From positions 1-64,000 of the forward strand of contig JAGRIH010000018.1 of assembly GCA_020443345.1 (NCBI GenBank): 64,000 nt of DNA, in the 5' to 3' direction. Every line of letters starts with the position of its first letter. Within the stretch, counting starts at the first letter, position 1. Below the pieces are notes generated by a model. It was not told where the DNA came from. It saw nothing but the letters and a program-made list of their open reading frames with translations, and searched no databases. Of this stretch, positions 44,672-52,299 are shown piece after piece. The DNA comes from Halioglobus sp. Its GTDB lineage: Bacteria > Pseudomonadota > Gammaproteobacteria > Pseudomonadales > Halieaceae. A program made the translations under genes and the position numbers.

Positions 44672-46402
44672 CTACGGGGTCATGCCCACACCATAACCCA
44701 CCAGAAAACCCCGCACGCCCCGGCGCAGGTTCTGCAGGTGATAGCCGCCCTCCTGAATGATGACTGAAGGCCGGCGCAGGGAGCCGATGGACCGACCGAT
44801 CGCGCGCATGCCGTCCGCGCTCACGTAAAAAGCGCCGGTGGGATCGCCACGCATGATGTCCACTCCGAGGGAGATCACCAGATAGTCCGGTGCAAACTTT
44901 CTGATCACTTTCAGAGCCTTATCCAGTGCCGTGAAATAGGCGGCATCGTCAACCCCGGGCCGCAGCGGAAAATTGACATTGAATCCCGTGCCCTCGCCTT
45001 CCCCGCGCTCGTCCTCAAAACCGGCATAGAAGGGGTAGGAGAATTCGGGATGACCGTGGATGGATACGGTCAGTACATCCTTGCGGCTGTAGAAAATATC
45101 CTGCGTACCGTTGCCGTGATGGTGGTCCACATCGAGCACCGCCACCCGTCCCTTGCGCGACAGTGCATTGGCAGCCAGGGCCGCGTTATTGAAATAACAG
45201 AAGCCGCCAAAGACCTTGCGCTCGGCATGGTGTCCCGGGGGGCGTCCCGCCACATAGGTCATTTCAGACTTGCCCGCCCCCACCAGCTTTGCCGCGGTCA
45301 GCGCCGCATTCGCGGAGCGGGTGGCGGCGGCAAAGACATTGCTGGTAATCGGGGTTGATGTGTCGATACAAAAATAGCCAGCGCGCATGGGCCAGTTGTG
45401 CGGCAGGCGGTCGGCGTAGCGGATAGGGAATATTTCAGGGTAGACAATCTGCCCTGCGGGTACCTTGTCCCGGCTTTCTCTGAGGAAGGTGACCATGCGC
45501 TTGTCGTGTATTTCCAAGATGGGCTTGAGCCCGAAGTCCTGGACCTCGTGACGTACGATTGGCAGATCATCCAGGGCCTTGGCGATGGCGGCCACCCGGG
45601 CCGGACGCTCGTAATAGCCTTTGAAAGGAGAGTGGCTGATGTCGTTGGCGGTGCCTGTCTCGACAAGGTCTATCGAATGCCTGAGCTTTGGCAGTGGACC
45701 CGGTGACGGCGCGGGATAGCGTGGTGGCCGGATGCGTACCGGGTCATCCCTTACGGAGGCCAGCAGTGTTTTCAGCGGCTCTTGTTCCGGTTGGAGACCG
45801 CATTTGGCCAGCAAAATGCGCGCTATGACGCTTTTCAACTTGGACCGCGACAACTCTGCCGTCTGTCCCATACCATCATGCATCAGGCAGTTGGGGTCGC
45901 CCAGATTGGCCGGGGTGACCACGTGCTCGTACTGTGTGCCCAGAATGGGCCGGGCCCCCAGCCGCTCATAGAAAGCCATCCGCTTCTTGTTGTCCGGCAG
46001 CAGTGCGGGGTCGACATTGGGGCCGGGCTCGTCGGGCAGGGAATCGAAGAACAGGCGCCGCGCCCCGCGCTTTTTCAGGTCCGTGCGCATGGCTTCGTAG
46101 AGTGCCGCACCGATACCCCGGGAGGAGCGGTCTGGGTCGCTGGCAATGTAGTCGAGATAGGCGACCTTCAGATCGCTGAAATAAAAAGATGCCGTGAATC
46201 CCAGAATCTCTTCCCGCGCACCGGTGGCCGCCAGCAGGATGCACTCCGCTCCCGGCGGGTGTTCACCCCGTGCAAAAGCTTCTATCTTGTCCAGATAGGG
46301 CGCGTTGAACGCAAACGCCTTGTTAAAGACTGTCTTGAGTCCCTCGAGGTGGCGCTCGTACTGGGCATCCATGCCCGCCATGACCCGCACTATTTTCAAC
46401 AT
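44672..46402 (-). CDS. GNAT acetyltransferase-histone deacetylase fusion
   Basis: 576 residues from ATG 46400-46402 (GAGG six or so bases upstream; the longer frame was rejected). Residues about 1-190 form a GNAT domain: LGFTASFYFSDLKVAYLDYI, the acetyl-CoA loop RSSRGIGAALYEAM near 90, and KKRGARRLFFDSLPDE. A linker of about 60 residues leads to a deacetylase domain: HSPFKGYYERPARVAAIAKA, RPPGHHAERKVFGGFCYFNN near 386, VLDVDHHHGNGTQDIFY near 425, SLGVDIMRGDP and IIQEGGYHLQNLRRG. All catalytic residues of both halves seem present. In Bacillus, separate AcuA (acetyltransferase) and AcuC (deacetylase) control acetyl-CoA synthetase; a one-chain equivalent is a plausible inference. Confidence 0.88.
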   Translation of the reverse strand: MLKIVRVMAGMDAQYERHLEGLKTVFNKAFAFNAPYLDKIEAFARGEHPPGAECILLAATGAREEILGFTASFYFSDLKVAYLDYIASDPDRSSRGIGAALYEAMRTDLKKRGARRLFFDSLPDEPGPNVDPALLPDNKKRMAFYERLGARPILGTQYEHVVTPANLGDPNCLMHDGMGQTAELSRSKLKSVIARILLAKCGLQPEQEPLKTLLASVRDDPVRIRPPRYPAPSPGPLPKLRHSIDLVETGTANDISHSPFKGYYERPARVAAIAKALDDLPIVRHEVQDFGLKPILEIHDKRMVTFLRESRDKVPAGQIVYPEIFPIRYADRLPHNWPMRAGYFCIDTSTPITSNVFAAATRSANAALTAAKLVGAGKSEMTYVAGRPPGHHAERKVFGGFCYFNNAALAANALSRKGRVAVLDVDHHHGNGTQDIFYSRKDVLTVSIHGHPEFSYPFYAGFEDERGEGEGTGFNVNFPLRPGVDDAAYFTALDKALKVIRKFAPDYLVISLGVDIMRGDPTGAFYVSADGMRAIGRSIGSLRRPSVIIQEGGYHLQNLRRGVRGFLVGYGVGMTP

Positions 46403-46461
46403 GTACTGTACTGCCTCTGCAACCGGGTGCAATGATGAATCACCCGACAGCCGCTGTGATC

Positions 46462-46470
46462 TGCTATATT
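46462..46470 (+). promoter_or_regulatory. Extended -10 promoter of the 2OG oxygenase gene
   Basis: TGC-TATATT, an extended -10 motif, about 30 bases before the ATG at 46499. The -35 region is poor, as allowed for extended -10 promoters. Confidence 0.45.
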
Positions 46471-46498
46471 TGCGCCCATCGACACAAACCCTTATAGC

Positions 46499-47203
46499 AT
46501 GAAGCGAAACATGGAAAAACAGACTTTTGAACCCAATGAAACGGCCGTGCCGGAGGGCACCACCTATCAGCTCTTTCCAACGCCGGTAAAGCTCTTCGAG
46601 CTGGAGGAGGCGCAGATGAACGCCGAGCTGGCCGCCTTCTTCAACAACCACGAGCACTTCAGCAGAAGCGATCAGGCGCAAATGTCAGACGTCACCACCC
46701 TGATGGAACATGCGCCGCAGGTGCCGGCGCTTTATCGGTTAGAGGGCCTGTTCCTGGGCGGTTTGAAGCGCTACTGCCGCGAGATCGGCTGGCAGGGGGA
46801 GTTCGACCTGGCGATGCAGATGTTTCCCAACGTGGCACCGCAAGGGCACTATGTGCCCTCCCACAACCACGTGTCGCATATCTCGGCGGTGTACTATGTG
46901 CACACCCGTCCCTCCGACCGGCCCTTACTGGTCAGCGACGAGTCGGTGCAGGACTACTGGCGCCCGGACGAGGGCGCACTGATACTGCATGATCCGCGCT
47001 TCAACGCCTCGTTGCAGGGGGGCTGGCAGTACCATGCGAAGGTCTTTCCGCGCCCGGGATTGATGCTGTTCTTTCCGTCTTTTCTCTGGCACGAGGTTAC
47101 ACCGCACGGCGCACCGGAGCCGCGTCTGTCAGTAGCGGCTAACTTCAGCCTGGCCTATCGCGATATTCCCGCTTATGAGCGACACAAGTTGTTCTCGTGC
47201 TGA
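46499..47203 (+). CDS. Putative 2OG-Fe(II) oxygenase (TIGR02466-type)
   Basis: 234 residues. The double-stranded beta-helix iron site is visible as VPSHNHVSHISAVYYVH (first ligands), then LFFPSFLWHEVTPH (distal His) and a following Arg (EPRLSVAANFSL) that would bind 2-oxoglutarate. Start of the fold: YQLFPTPVKLFELEEAQ. The family is uncharacterised; members are thought to hydroxylate proteins or small molecules. ATG 46499 lies 22 bases or so after the likely transcription start; ATG 46511 is an alternative. Divergent from the acetyltransferase-deacetylase gene. Confidence 0.82.
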   Translation: MKRNMEKQTFEPNETAVPEGTTYQLFPTPVKLFELEEAQMNAELAAFFNNHEHFSRSDQAQMSDVTTLMEHAPQVPALYRLEGLFLGGLKRYCREIGWQGEFDLAMQMFPNVAPQGHYVPSHNHVSHISAVYYVHTRPSDRPLLVSDESVQDYWRPDEGALILHDPRFNASLQGGWQYHAKVFPRPGLMLFFPSFLWHEVTPHGAPEPRLSVAANFSLAYRDIPAYERHKLFSC

Positions 47204-47260
47204 GGCGCGACAGCAGTTTCCCCCGGGTATTTTTCGCCTGAATGCTGTAGAGTTCGGTAT

Positions 47261-47455
47261 GTGAAGATGCTCCTCGCCGTGGTGGTGGCTCTCGTGCTGG
47301 TGCTGGGAATCTGGCTGTTGTTCGTGCGACCGGCCGAGCGCGCCACGCAACGGCGCAAACTGGAGCGGATTCAGCGCAAGATCGAAGTACTGGAGGCGAG
47401 AGAAAACGGGCGTGACAAGGACAGTGCGCAGGCTCGAGACAGTGAATCACGATAA
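47261..47455 (+). CDS. Small membrane protein, unknown function
   Basis: 64 residues: one hydrophobic helix at the N terminus (LLAVVVALVLVLGIWLLFV) followed by a basic, strongly helical tail (RKLERIQRKIEVLEARENG) with a heptad-like pattern. Start is GTG 47261 or ATG 47267. No family recognised. It could be a single-pass anchor with a cytoplasmic coiled coil. Coding nature is supported by composition and lack of competing frames only. Confidence 0.5.
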   Translation: MKMLLAVVVALVLVLGIWLLFVRPAERATQRRKLERIQRKIEVLEARENGRDKDSAQARDSESR

Positions 47456-47515
47456 CCATACCGCTGCGTGTCCAGCGACTATAATGAATCGGGAAACAAC
47501 AACGGAGTATGAGTT

Positions 47516-47932
47516 ATGGACATTCTCAAAATCGGTGTACGAGTGCTTTCCGAAAAGCTCGGTCTGCAGGTTGACAGCGACACCATCGCGGATGCACTGT
47601 CGAATCTGCTCGGCGACGGTCAGGGCAATCTCGACTTTGCCGGTCTGGCCAGTCGCATGGCCGGCAGCGGACAGCTCGGCAGCATCCTTGATTCCTGGCT
47701 GGGCGATGGCACCAATACGGCAATTTCCGCCGAATCGATCAAGGAGTTACTGGGCTCGGAGCGGGTCGCAGCCTTTGCCAGCCGCGTTGGCACCGATACC
47801 GACAGCGCCGCCGACGGCCTCTCCGAGGCGCTGCCGCAAATGATGGACAAGGCCAGTAGTGGCGGCAGTCTGCTGGAATCGGTGGGTGGTGTCGGCGGCC
47901 TGTTTAACGCCGCGAAGTCTCTCCTGCGCTAG
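47516..47932 (+). CDS. DUF937/YidB family protein
   Basis: 138 residues, acidic, Gly/Ser/Leu-rich. The sequence LASRMAGSGQLGSILDSWLG followed by NTAISAESIKELLGSERVAA and LSEALPQMMDKASSGG is the YidB/DUF937 pattern. No signal peptide or membrane segment. Function unknown in all bacteria. ATG 47516 is preceded by GGAGT. Alone in its transcriptional direction context; no operon partner is evident. Confidence 0.8.
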   Translation: MDILKIGVRVLSEKLGLQVDSDTIADALSNLLGDGQGNLDFAGLASRMAGSGQLGSILDSWLGDGTNTAISAESIKELLGSERVAAFASRVGTDTDSAADGLSEALPQMMDKASSGGSLLESVGGVGGLFNAAKSLLR

Positions 47933-48326
47933 CGCGCAAAGGCACCGCCCAGGCCCGCCGTGGTGACACAGCGGCTGAATGGCAAGGTGGCAGGCGAGAA
48001 TATTCAACTGGCCGCTCAGTGGGTGAATGCTCTCAGAGCAACCATTCAATCGGCAGTACCACGAGCACCGCCAGAGCCGCTCGCTTGTCCAGTGTGGCGT
48101 CCGGTTCGCTGTCGTGGCGTATTTGCCTGTCCCTCTGCCGTTCATTCCAGTACAGCTTATCGTGCCGATCCAGTCGCACCTCGTGAGCGATCAAGGGTCT
48201 GCGTCAGTATGCCGACTGTAAAGTCTCGCTCAGCCATGGCGCTAAATGTGTCGACGCCGGCACGGGTCGGTACGAATGCGTTGCCGTTCGCGTCGGTTCA
48301 CGCGGTTTACCGAAGGGGGAGTACAG
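47933..48326. other. Intergenic stretch holding a decayed gene
   Basis: 394 bases between the YidB-like and monooxygenase-like genes with no intact frame. Its minus strand at 48033-48299 encodes recognisable pieces of a phospholipase D family protein (see that entry). The remainder, 47933-48032, shows nothing identifiable. Confidence 0.6.
48033..48299 (-). pseudogene. Remnant of a ClsC-like phospholipase D family gene
   Basis: On the minus strand one frame reads NAFVPTRAGVDTFSAMAERD followed by FTVGILTQTLDRS. This resembles the middle of ClsC-type proteins (a YFVPT-x-AGV segment, then an RILTNSL-like strand). After a frame change near 48210 the next frame reads EVRLDRHDKLYWNERQRD, RQIRHDSEPDATLDKRA and ends LVVLPIEWLL-stop. 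The LLPIEWLL end with a preceding YxxEP segment is typical of the C terminus of this cardiolipin-synthase group. The second HKD motif and about 150 residues between the pieces are absent, as is everything upstream. Hence a deleted, frameshifted relic. The family assignment is from memory of the motif, without a search. Confidence 0.65.
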
Positions 48327-48860
48327 ATGAGTGATCAGGAATCGGTAACCGCTATCGTCACCCGGCGCATCGTGCCCGGCCGGAAATCCGAGTACGCGGA
48401 CTGGGTACACCAGGTGGGAGAGGTCGCCAGCACGTTCCCGGGGCACCAGGGGGTCACCTATAAAGTCAAGGGCGAGAGGGGCGAATGCCATGTGGTGTTT
48501 CGCTTCGACACGATCGAACACCTGCGGGACTGGGAGGAGTCCGACGAGCGCCGGCACTGGCTGGCAAAGATTGAGCACCTGGTGGAGGGTGAGGAGCGCA
48601 TCAAGCGCCTGACCGGACTGGAGTTTTTATTTGCCGGCCAGCTCCACCCCAAGGCGCACAAAATGGCGCTGGTGCTGATCGTCGTCATCTATACCATGCT
48701 GACGATATTGAGCCCCCTGGTCGCGTTGCTGTTCAGCGTCCTGCCCGGCGTGCCGGAGTGGCTGGTTATGCTGTTTCGGGTTTCTCTCCTGGTAGCGCTG
48801 ATGACCTATTTCATCATGCCCGCAGTCACCCGGTTGCTGATGCCGTGGTTGACGCGCTAA
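48327..48860 (+). CDS. Antibiotic biosynthesis monooxygenase-like domain with membrane anchor
   Basis: 177 residues. Residues 1-95 look like an ABM (ferredoxin-like dimeric) domain: SVTAIVTRRIVPGRKSEYAD, HQGVTYKVKGERGECHVVFR, FDTIEHLRDWEESDERRHWL. Two hydrophobic helices follow (MALVLIVVIYTMLTILSPLV, WLVMLFRVSLLVALMTYFIM). This ABM-plus-two-helices form occurs in uncharacterised proteins. GGGGGA lies six bases before ATG 48327. Whether it is a monooxygenase or only a binding domain is unknown. Confidence 0.82.
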   Translation: MSDQESVTAIVTRRIVPGRKSEYADWVHQVGEVASTFPGHQGVTYKVKGERGECHVVFRFDTIEHLRDWEESDERRHWLAKIEHLVEGEERIKRLTGLEFLFAGQLHPKAHKMALVLIVVIYTMLTILSPLVALLFSVLPGVPEWLVMLFRVSLLVALMTYFIMPAVTRLLMPWLTR

Positions 48861-48867
48861 CTGCGCT

Positions 48868-50457
48868 TCAAAACCCTCGGGTCGCGCCGGGAATCGACTG
48901 CAGCAGCTGCCGCGTATAGGCCTGCTGCGGCCGCTCGAACAACTCGTCCCCGCTGCCGCGTTCCACCACCTCGCCCCGGTACAATACCAGGATGCGGTCG
49001 GCCAGGTGGCGCACCACCGCCAGATCGTGGGACACAAACAGCATGGTAAGGCCGTATTCCCGGCCCAGGGCCTGCAGCAGCTCGAGAATCTGCGCCTGGA
49101 TAGTCACATCCAGGGCCGAGACCGGCTCGTCGGCGACGATAAACTCCGGCCGGGTGGCCAGGGCGCGGCCGATAGCGATGCGCTGGCGCTGGCCGCCGGA
49201 GAATTCGTGGGGATACTTGCGCACGAAGGCGCGGGCCAGGCCCACGTCGTCCATCAGTCGCAGCACTCCCTGGGCGACATGCTTGCGACTGTGGATACCG
49301 TGCAGCAGCAGAGGCTCGGCCAGCGTGTCGTAGACCGTCATGCGCGGGTTGAGCGAGGCGAAAGGGTCCTGAAAAATCATCTGCATGCGCCGGCGCATCC
49401 GCTTCAACTCTCTGCCGCGCAGGGCGGTGAGGTCGATGCCGTCGAAGTCGATCTTTCCAGAGGTGACCGGCACCAGACGTAGGATGGAGCGGCCAATGGT
49501 GGACTTGCCGCTGCCGGATTCGCCCACCAACCCCAGCACTTCGCCGCGCTGGATATCGAAGCTGACATCGTCGACGGCCTTGACCGGTGCCGCGCCACGG
49601 CCCGGTGCAAACCAGGTGCACAGGTTGCGCACCCGGATCAGCGGCTCGGCGGGCTCTGTCCGCGGCGCCTTGCTGCCGGAGGGAATCGCCGCCAGCAACT
49701 TTTTGGTATAGGGGTGTCGGGCGCACTGGAAGATCTCCTCGCCCTCGCCGCGCTCCACCACCCGGCCGCGTTGCATCACCACGATGGTGTCGGCGATGTC
49801 AGCCACCACCGCCAGGTCGTGGCTGATGAAGATGACGCCGATATTGCGCCTGCGCTGCAGCTCGGCGATCAGCTTGAGGATCTGCGCCTGTATGGTCACG
49901 TCCAGGGCGGTGGTGGGCTCGTCGGCAATCAGCAACCTGGGCTCGTTGATCAGCGCCATGGCGATCATCACCCGCTGGCGCATGCCGCCGGAAAACTGGT
50001 GCGGGAAGTTGTCGATGGTGGCCGCCGGGTCGCGGATGCCGACCTCTGCCAGCAATTCCAGGGCGCGCGCGCGAGCGGCCTGTCTCGATACCCTGTGGTG
50101 GTAGCGCAGCGGCTCCATCAGCTGTCTGCCGATACTCATGTAGGGGTTGAGACAGGTCATCGGATCTTGGAAGATCATGGCGATATCCCGCCCGCGGATG
50201 CGCCGCAGTGCCGTCTCCTTCATCTGCAGCAGGTCGCGGCCCTCGAACAGGGCGCGGCCGCCGTCGATGCGCCCCGGAGGGCGCGGCACCAGCCCCAGCA
50301 GGCTGTAGCAGGCCACCGACTTGCCGGAGCCGGACTCGCCGATGATGGCGGTTATCCGGCCTGTCTCCACAGTAAAACTGACGCCGTCGACCGCAGTGTT
50401 GATGCCGTTGCGGGTGACGAAGCTGACCGCCAGATCTTCTACTTGCAGCAGCGCCAT
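48868..50457 (-). CDS. Dipeptide/oligopeptide ABC transporter, fused double ATPase (DppD-DppF)
   Basis: 529 residues with two nucleotide-binding domains in tandem. First: GESGSGKSVA, FSGGMRQRVMIAMAL, LLIADEPTTALD, ISHDLAVVA. Second: GESGSGKSTI, FSGGQRQRIAIGRAL, FIVADEPVSALD, VSHDLAVVR. Both halves keep all catalytic motifs. This YejF/GsiA-like fusion replaces separate DppD and DppF. ATG 50455-50457 lies one base after the permease stop. The last gene of the four-gene importer operon that begins at 53946. Confidence 0.93.
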   Translation of the reverse strand: MALLQVEDLAVSFVTRNGINTAVDGVSFTVETGRITAIIGESGSGKSVACYSLLGLVPRPPGRIDGGRALFEGRDLLQMKETALRRIRGRDIAMIFQDPMTCLNPYMSIGRQLMEPLRYHHRVSRQAARARALELLAEVGIRDPAATIDNFPHQFSGGMRQRVMIAMALINEPRLLIADEPTTALDVTIQAQILKLIAELQRRRNIGVIFISHDLAVVADIADTIVVMQRGRVVERGEGEEIFQCARHPYTKKLLAAIPSGSKAPRTEPAEPLIRVRNLCTWFAPGRGAAPVKAVDDVSFDIQRGEVLGLVGESGSGKSTIGRSILRLVPVTSGKIDFDGIDLTALRGRELKRMRRRMQMIFQDPFASLNPRMTVYDTLAEPLLLHGIHSRKHVAQGVLRLMDDVGLARAFVRKYPHEFSGGQRQRIAIGRALATRPEFIVADEPVSALDVTIQAQILELLQALGREYGLTMLFVSHDLAVVRHLADRILVLYRGEVVERGSGDELFERPQQAYTRQLLQSIPGATRGF

Positions 50458-50458
50458 A

Positions 50459-51346
50459 TCAGTCCCGCGCGCCGCGTACGTCCAGCGCATCGCGCAGGCC
50501 GTCGCCGAGAAAGTTCAGACAGAACAGGGTCAGAGTCAGCGCCAGGCCGGGGAATACCAGCAGCCAGGGATACTCTTCCATGGTCTCGGCGCCGTAGGAA
50601 ATCAGCAGGCCCCAGGAGGTCTGGGGCGGCTGCACTCCGAGCCCCAGAAAACTGAGAAAGGCCTCCAGCAGCATCACGCTGGGTATGGTCAGTGTGGTGT
50701 AGACGATAATCGGCCCCAGCGCATTGGGTACCAGGTGGCGGCGAATCAGCGTCGCCGGGGAAAGGCCCAGGGAGATTGCCGCTTCGACGAATTCCTGCTG
50801 ACGCAGTGACTGTATCTGGCCGCGCATGATGCGCGCCATGGTGAGCCACTCCACTGCGCCGATGGCCAGAAACAGCAGCAGCAGATTGCGCCCGAACACC
50901 ACGGTGAGCAGCACGATGAAAATCATGAAGGGCAGGGCGTAGAGAATGTCCACCAGGCGCATCATCACGGCGTCCACCCGGCCGCCCGCGTAACCGGCGA
51001 TCGCCCCCCAGGTCACGCCGATCAGCAGCGCCACCGCGGTGGCCACGAAGCCCACGGCCAGGGAAATGCGCCCGCCGTAGAGGATCTGGGTGAGCAGGTC
51101 GCGGCCGAAAATATCGGTGCCCAGCCAGTGCTGCGCGGAGGGCGGGCTGGCACCCAATTCCAGGTTCTGCGCCTGGTAGCTGTAGGGGGCGATCCAGGGG
51201 GTGAGCAGCGCAATGACGACAAACAGCGACAGGACGGCGAAACCGATCAGCGCCAGCTTGTTGCGCCGCAGGCGCAGCCAGGCGTCGGCCCACAGGGACG
51301 TGCCGCGCTCCGCCCGGGCGATCTCGGCAAGGGTTTCGGTGCTCAC
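50459..51346 (-). CDS. Oligopeptide ABC transporter permease (DppC/OppC)
   Basis: 295 residues. An N-terminal helix (LALIGFAVLSLFVVIALLTP) and the OppC_N region precede a binding-protein-dependent transport domain: LGTDIFGRDLLTQILYGGR, then EAAISLGLSPATLIRRHLVP, which is the EAA loop that contacts the ATPase. The start is GTG 51344-51346 with GGGAG seven bases upstream. It is 18 bases after dppB in the operon. Confidence 0.92.
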   Translation of the reverse strand: MSTETLAEIARAERGTSLWADAWLRLRRNKLALIGFAVLSLFVVIALLTPWIAPYSYQAQNLELGASPPSAQHWLGTDIFGRDLLTQILYGGRISLAVGFVATAVALLIGVTWGAIAGYAGGRVDAVMMRLVDILYALPFMIFIVLLTVVFGRNLLLLFLAIGAVEWLTMARIMRGQIQSLRQQEFVEAAISLGLSPATLIRRHLVPNALGPIIVYTTLTIPSVMLLEAFLSFLGLGVQPPQTSWGLLISYGAETMEEYPWLLVFPGLALTLTLFCLNFLGDGLRDALDVRGARD

Positions 51347-51364
51347 ACGCCGGCTCCCATCACC

Positions 51365-52297
51365 TCAGTGCCTGCCGTACTGGGCGCGCAGGCGCGGGTT
51401 CATCCAGGCGGCGAGAATGTCCGACAGCAGGTTGAACAGCACGATGAGTACCGACAGGAACACAGTGGTGCCCAGGATCATGGTGTAGTCGCGGTTGAAC
51501 GCGGCCTGCACGTAAAAGCGGCCCAGGCCGGGAATCTGGAAGATGGTCTCCACCACGAAGGAGCCCGCCAGCAGACCGGCAAAGGCGGGGCCGAGGAAGG
51601 CGACCACCGGCAGCAGTCCGCCGCGCAGGCCGTGCTTGAGCACCACCTGCCACTGGGGCAGGCCCTTGGCGCGGGCCGTGCGGATGTAGTCCTGGTGCAG
51701 CACCTCCAGCATGCCGGCCCGGCCCAGACGGGCGATGTAAGCGGCATAGGCGGCGCCCAGGGTGATGGAGGGCAGCACTTTGTCGCCGGAGATATCGCCC
51801 CAGCCGGACACCGGCAGCCAGTCCAGGTGGATGCCGAACACCAGTACCAGCAGCGGCCCCAGCAGGAAGGAGGGCATGCAGATGCCGATCATCGCCGCGG
51901 ACATGGGGAGATAGTCCTGCGCCGTATGGGGTTTCAGGGCGGCGATGATCCCCGCCCCGCCGCCGACCACCAGCGCCACCAGCAGGGCGTACAGGCCCAG
52001 CTCCGCCGTCACTGGAAAGCCAGCGGCGATCAGCTCATTGACGCTGCGCCCCGAGTATTTGAAGGAGGGCCCCAGGTCGCCCCGGGCGAGATCGCCCAGG
52101 TAGGACAGGTACTGCCGGTGCAGCGGCAGGTCGAGCCGGTACTGGGCCTCCAGTGCCGCCCTGACCTCGCGAGTCACGGGTTTCTCGCTGTCGAAAGGGC
52201 CGCCGGGTGCGATGCGCACCAGAAAGAATGTCGCGGTAATCACCACCAGGATAACCGGAATGGCCTGCAACAGGCGCAGGGTGATGAAGCGCCACAC
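51365..52297 (-). CDS. Oligopeptide ABC transporter permease (DppB/OppB)
   Basis: 310 residues from GTG 52295-52297, giving VWRFITLRLLQAIPVILVV, the usual first helix of DppB-type permeases. Upstream in-frame GTGs would add residues inside the binding-protein gene and were rejected. Other markers: GDLARGDLGPSFKYSGRSV and the EAA-like loop RTARAKGLPQWQVVLKHGL. The start follows the binding-protein stop by two bases, so translation is coupled. Confidence 0.9.
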   Translation of the reverse strand: MWRFITLRLLQAIPVILVVITATFFLVRIAPGGPFDSEKPVTREVRAALEAQYRLDLPLHRQYLSYLGDLARGDLGPSFKYSGRSVNELIAAGFPVTAELGLYALLVALVVGGGAGIIAALKPHTAQDYLPMSAAMIGICMPSFLLGPLLVLVFGIHLDWLPVSGWGDISGDKVLPSITLGAAYAAYIARLGRAGMLEVLHQDYIRTARAKGLPQWQVVLKHGLRGGLLPVVAFLGPAFAGLLAGSFVVETIFQIPGLGRFYVQAAFNRDYTMILGTTVFLSVLIVLFNLLSDILAAWMNPRLRAQYGRH

Positions 52298-52299
52298 GC

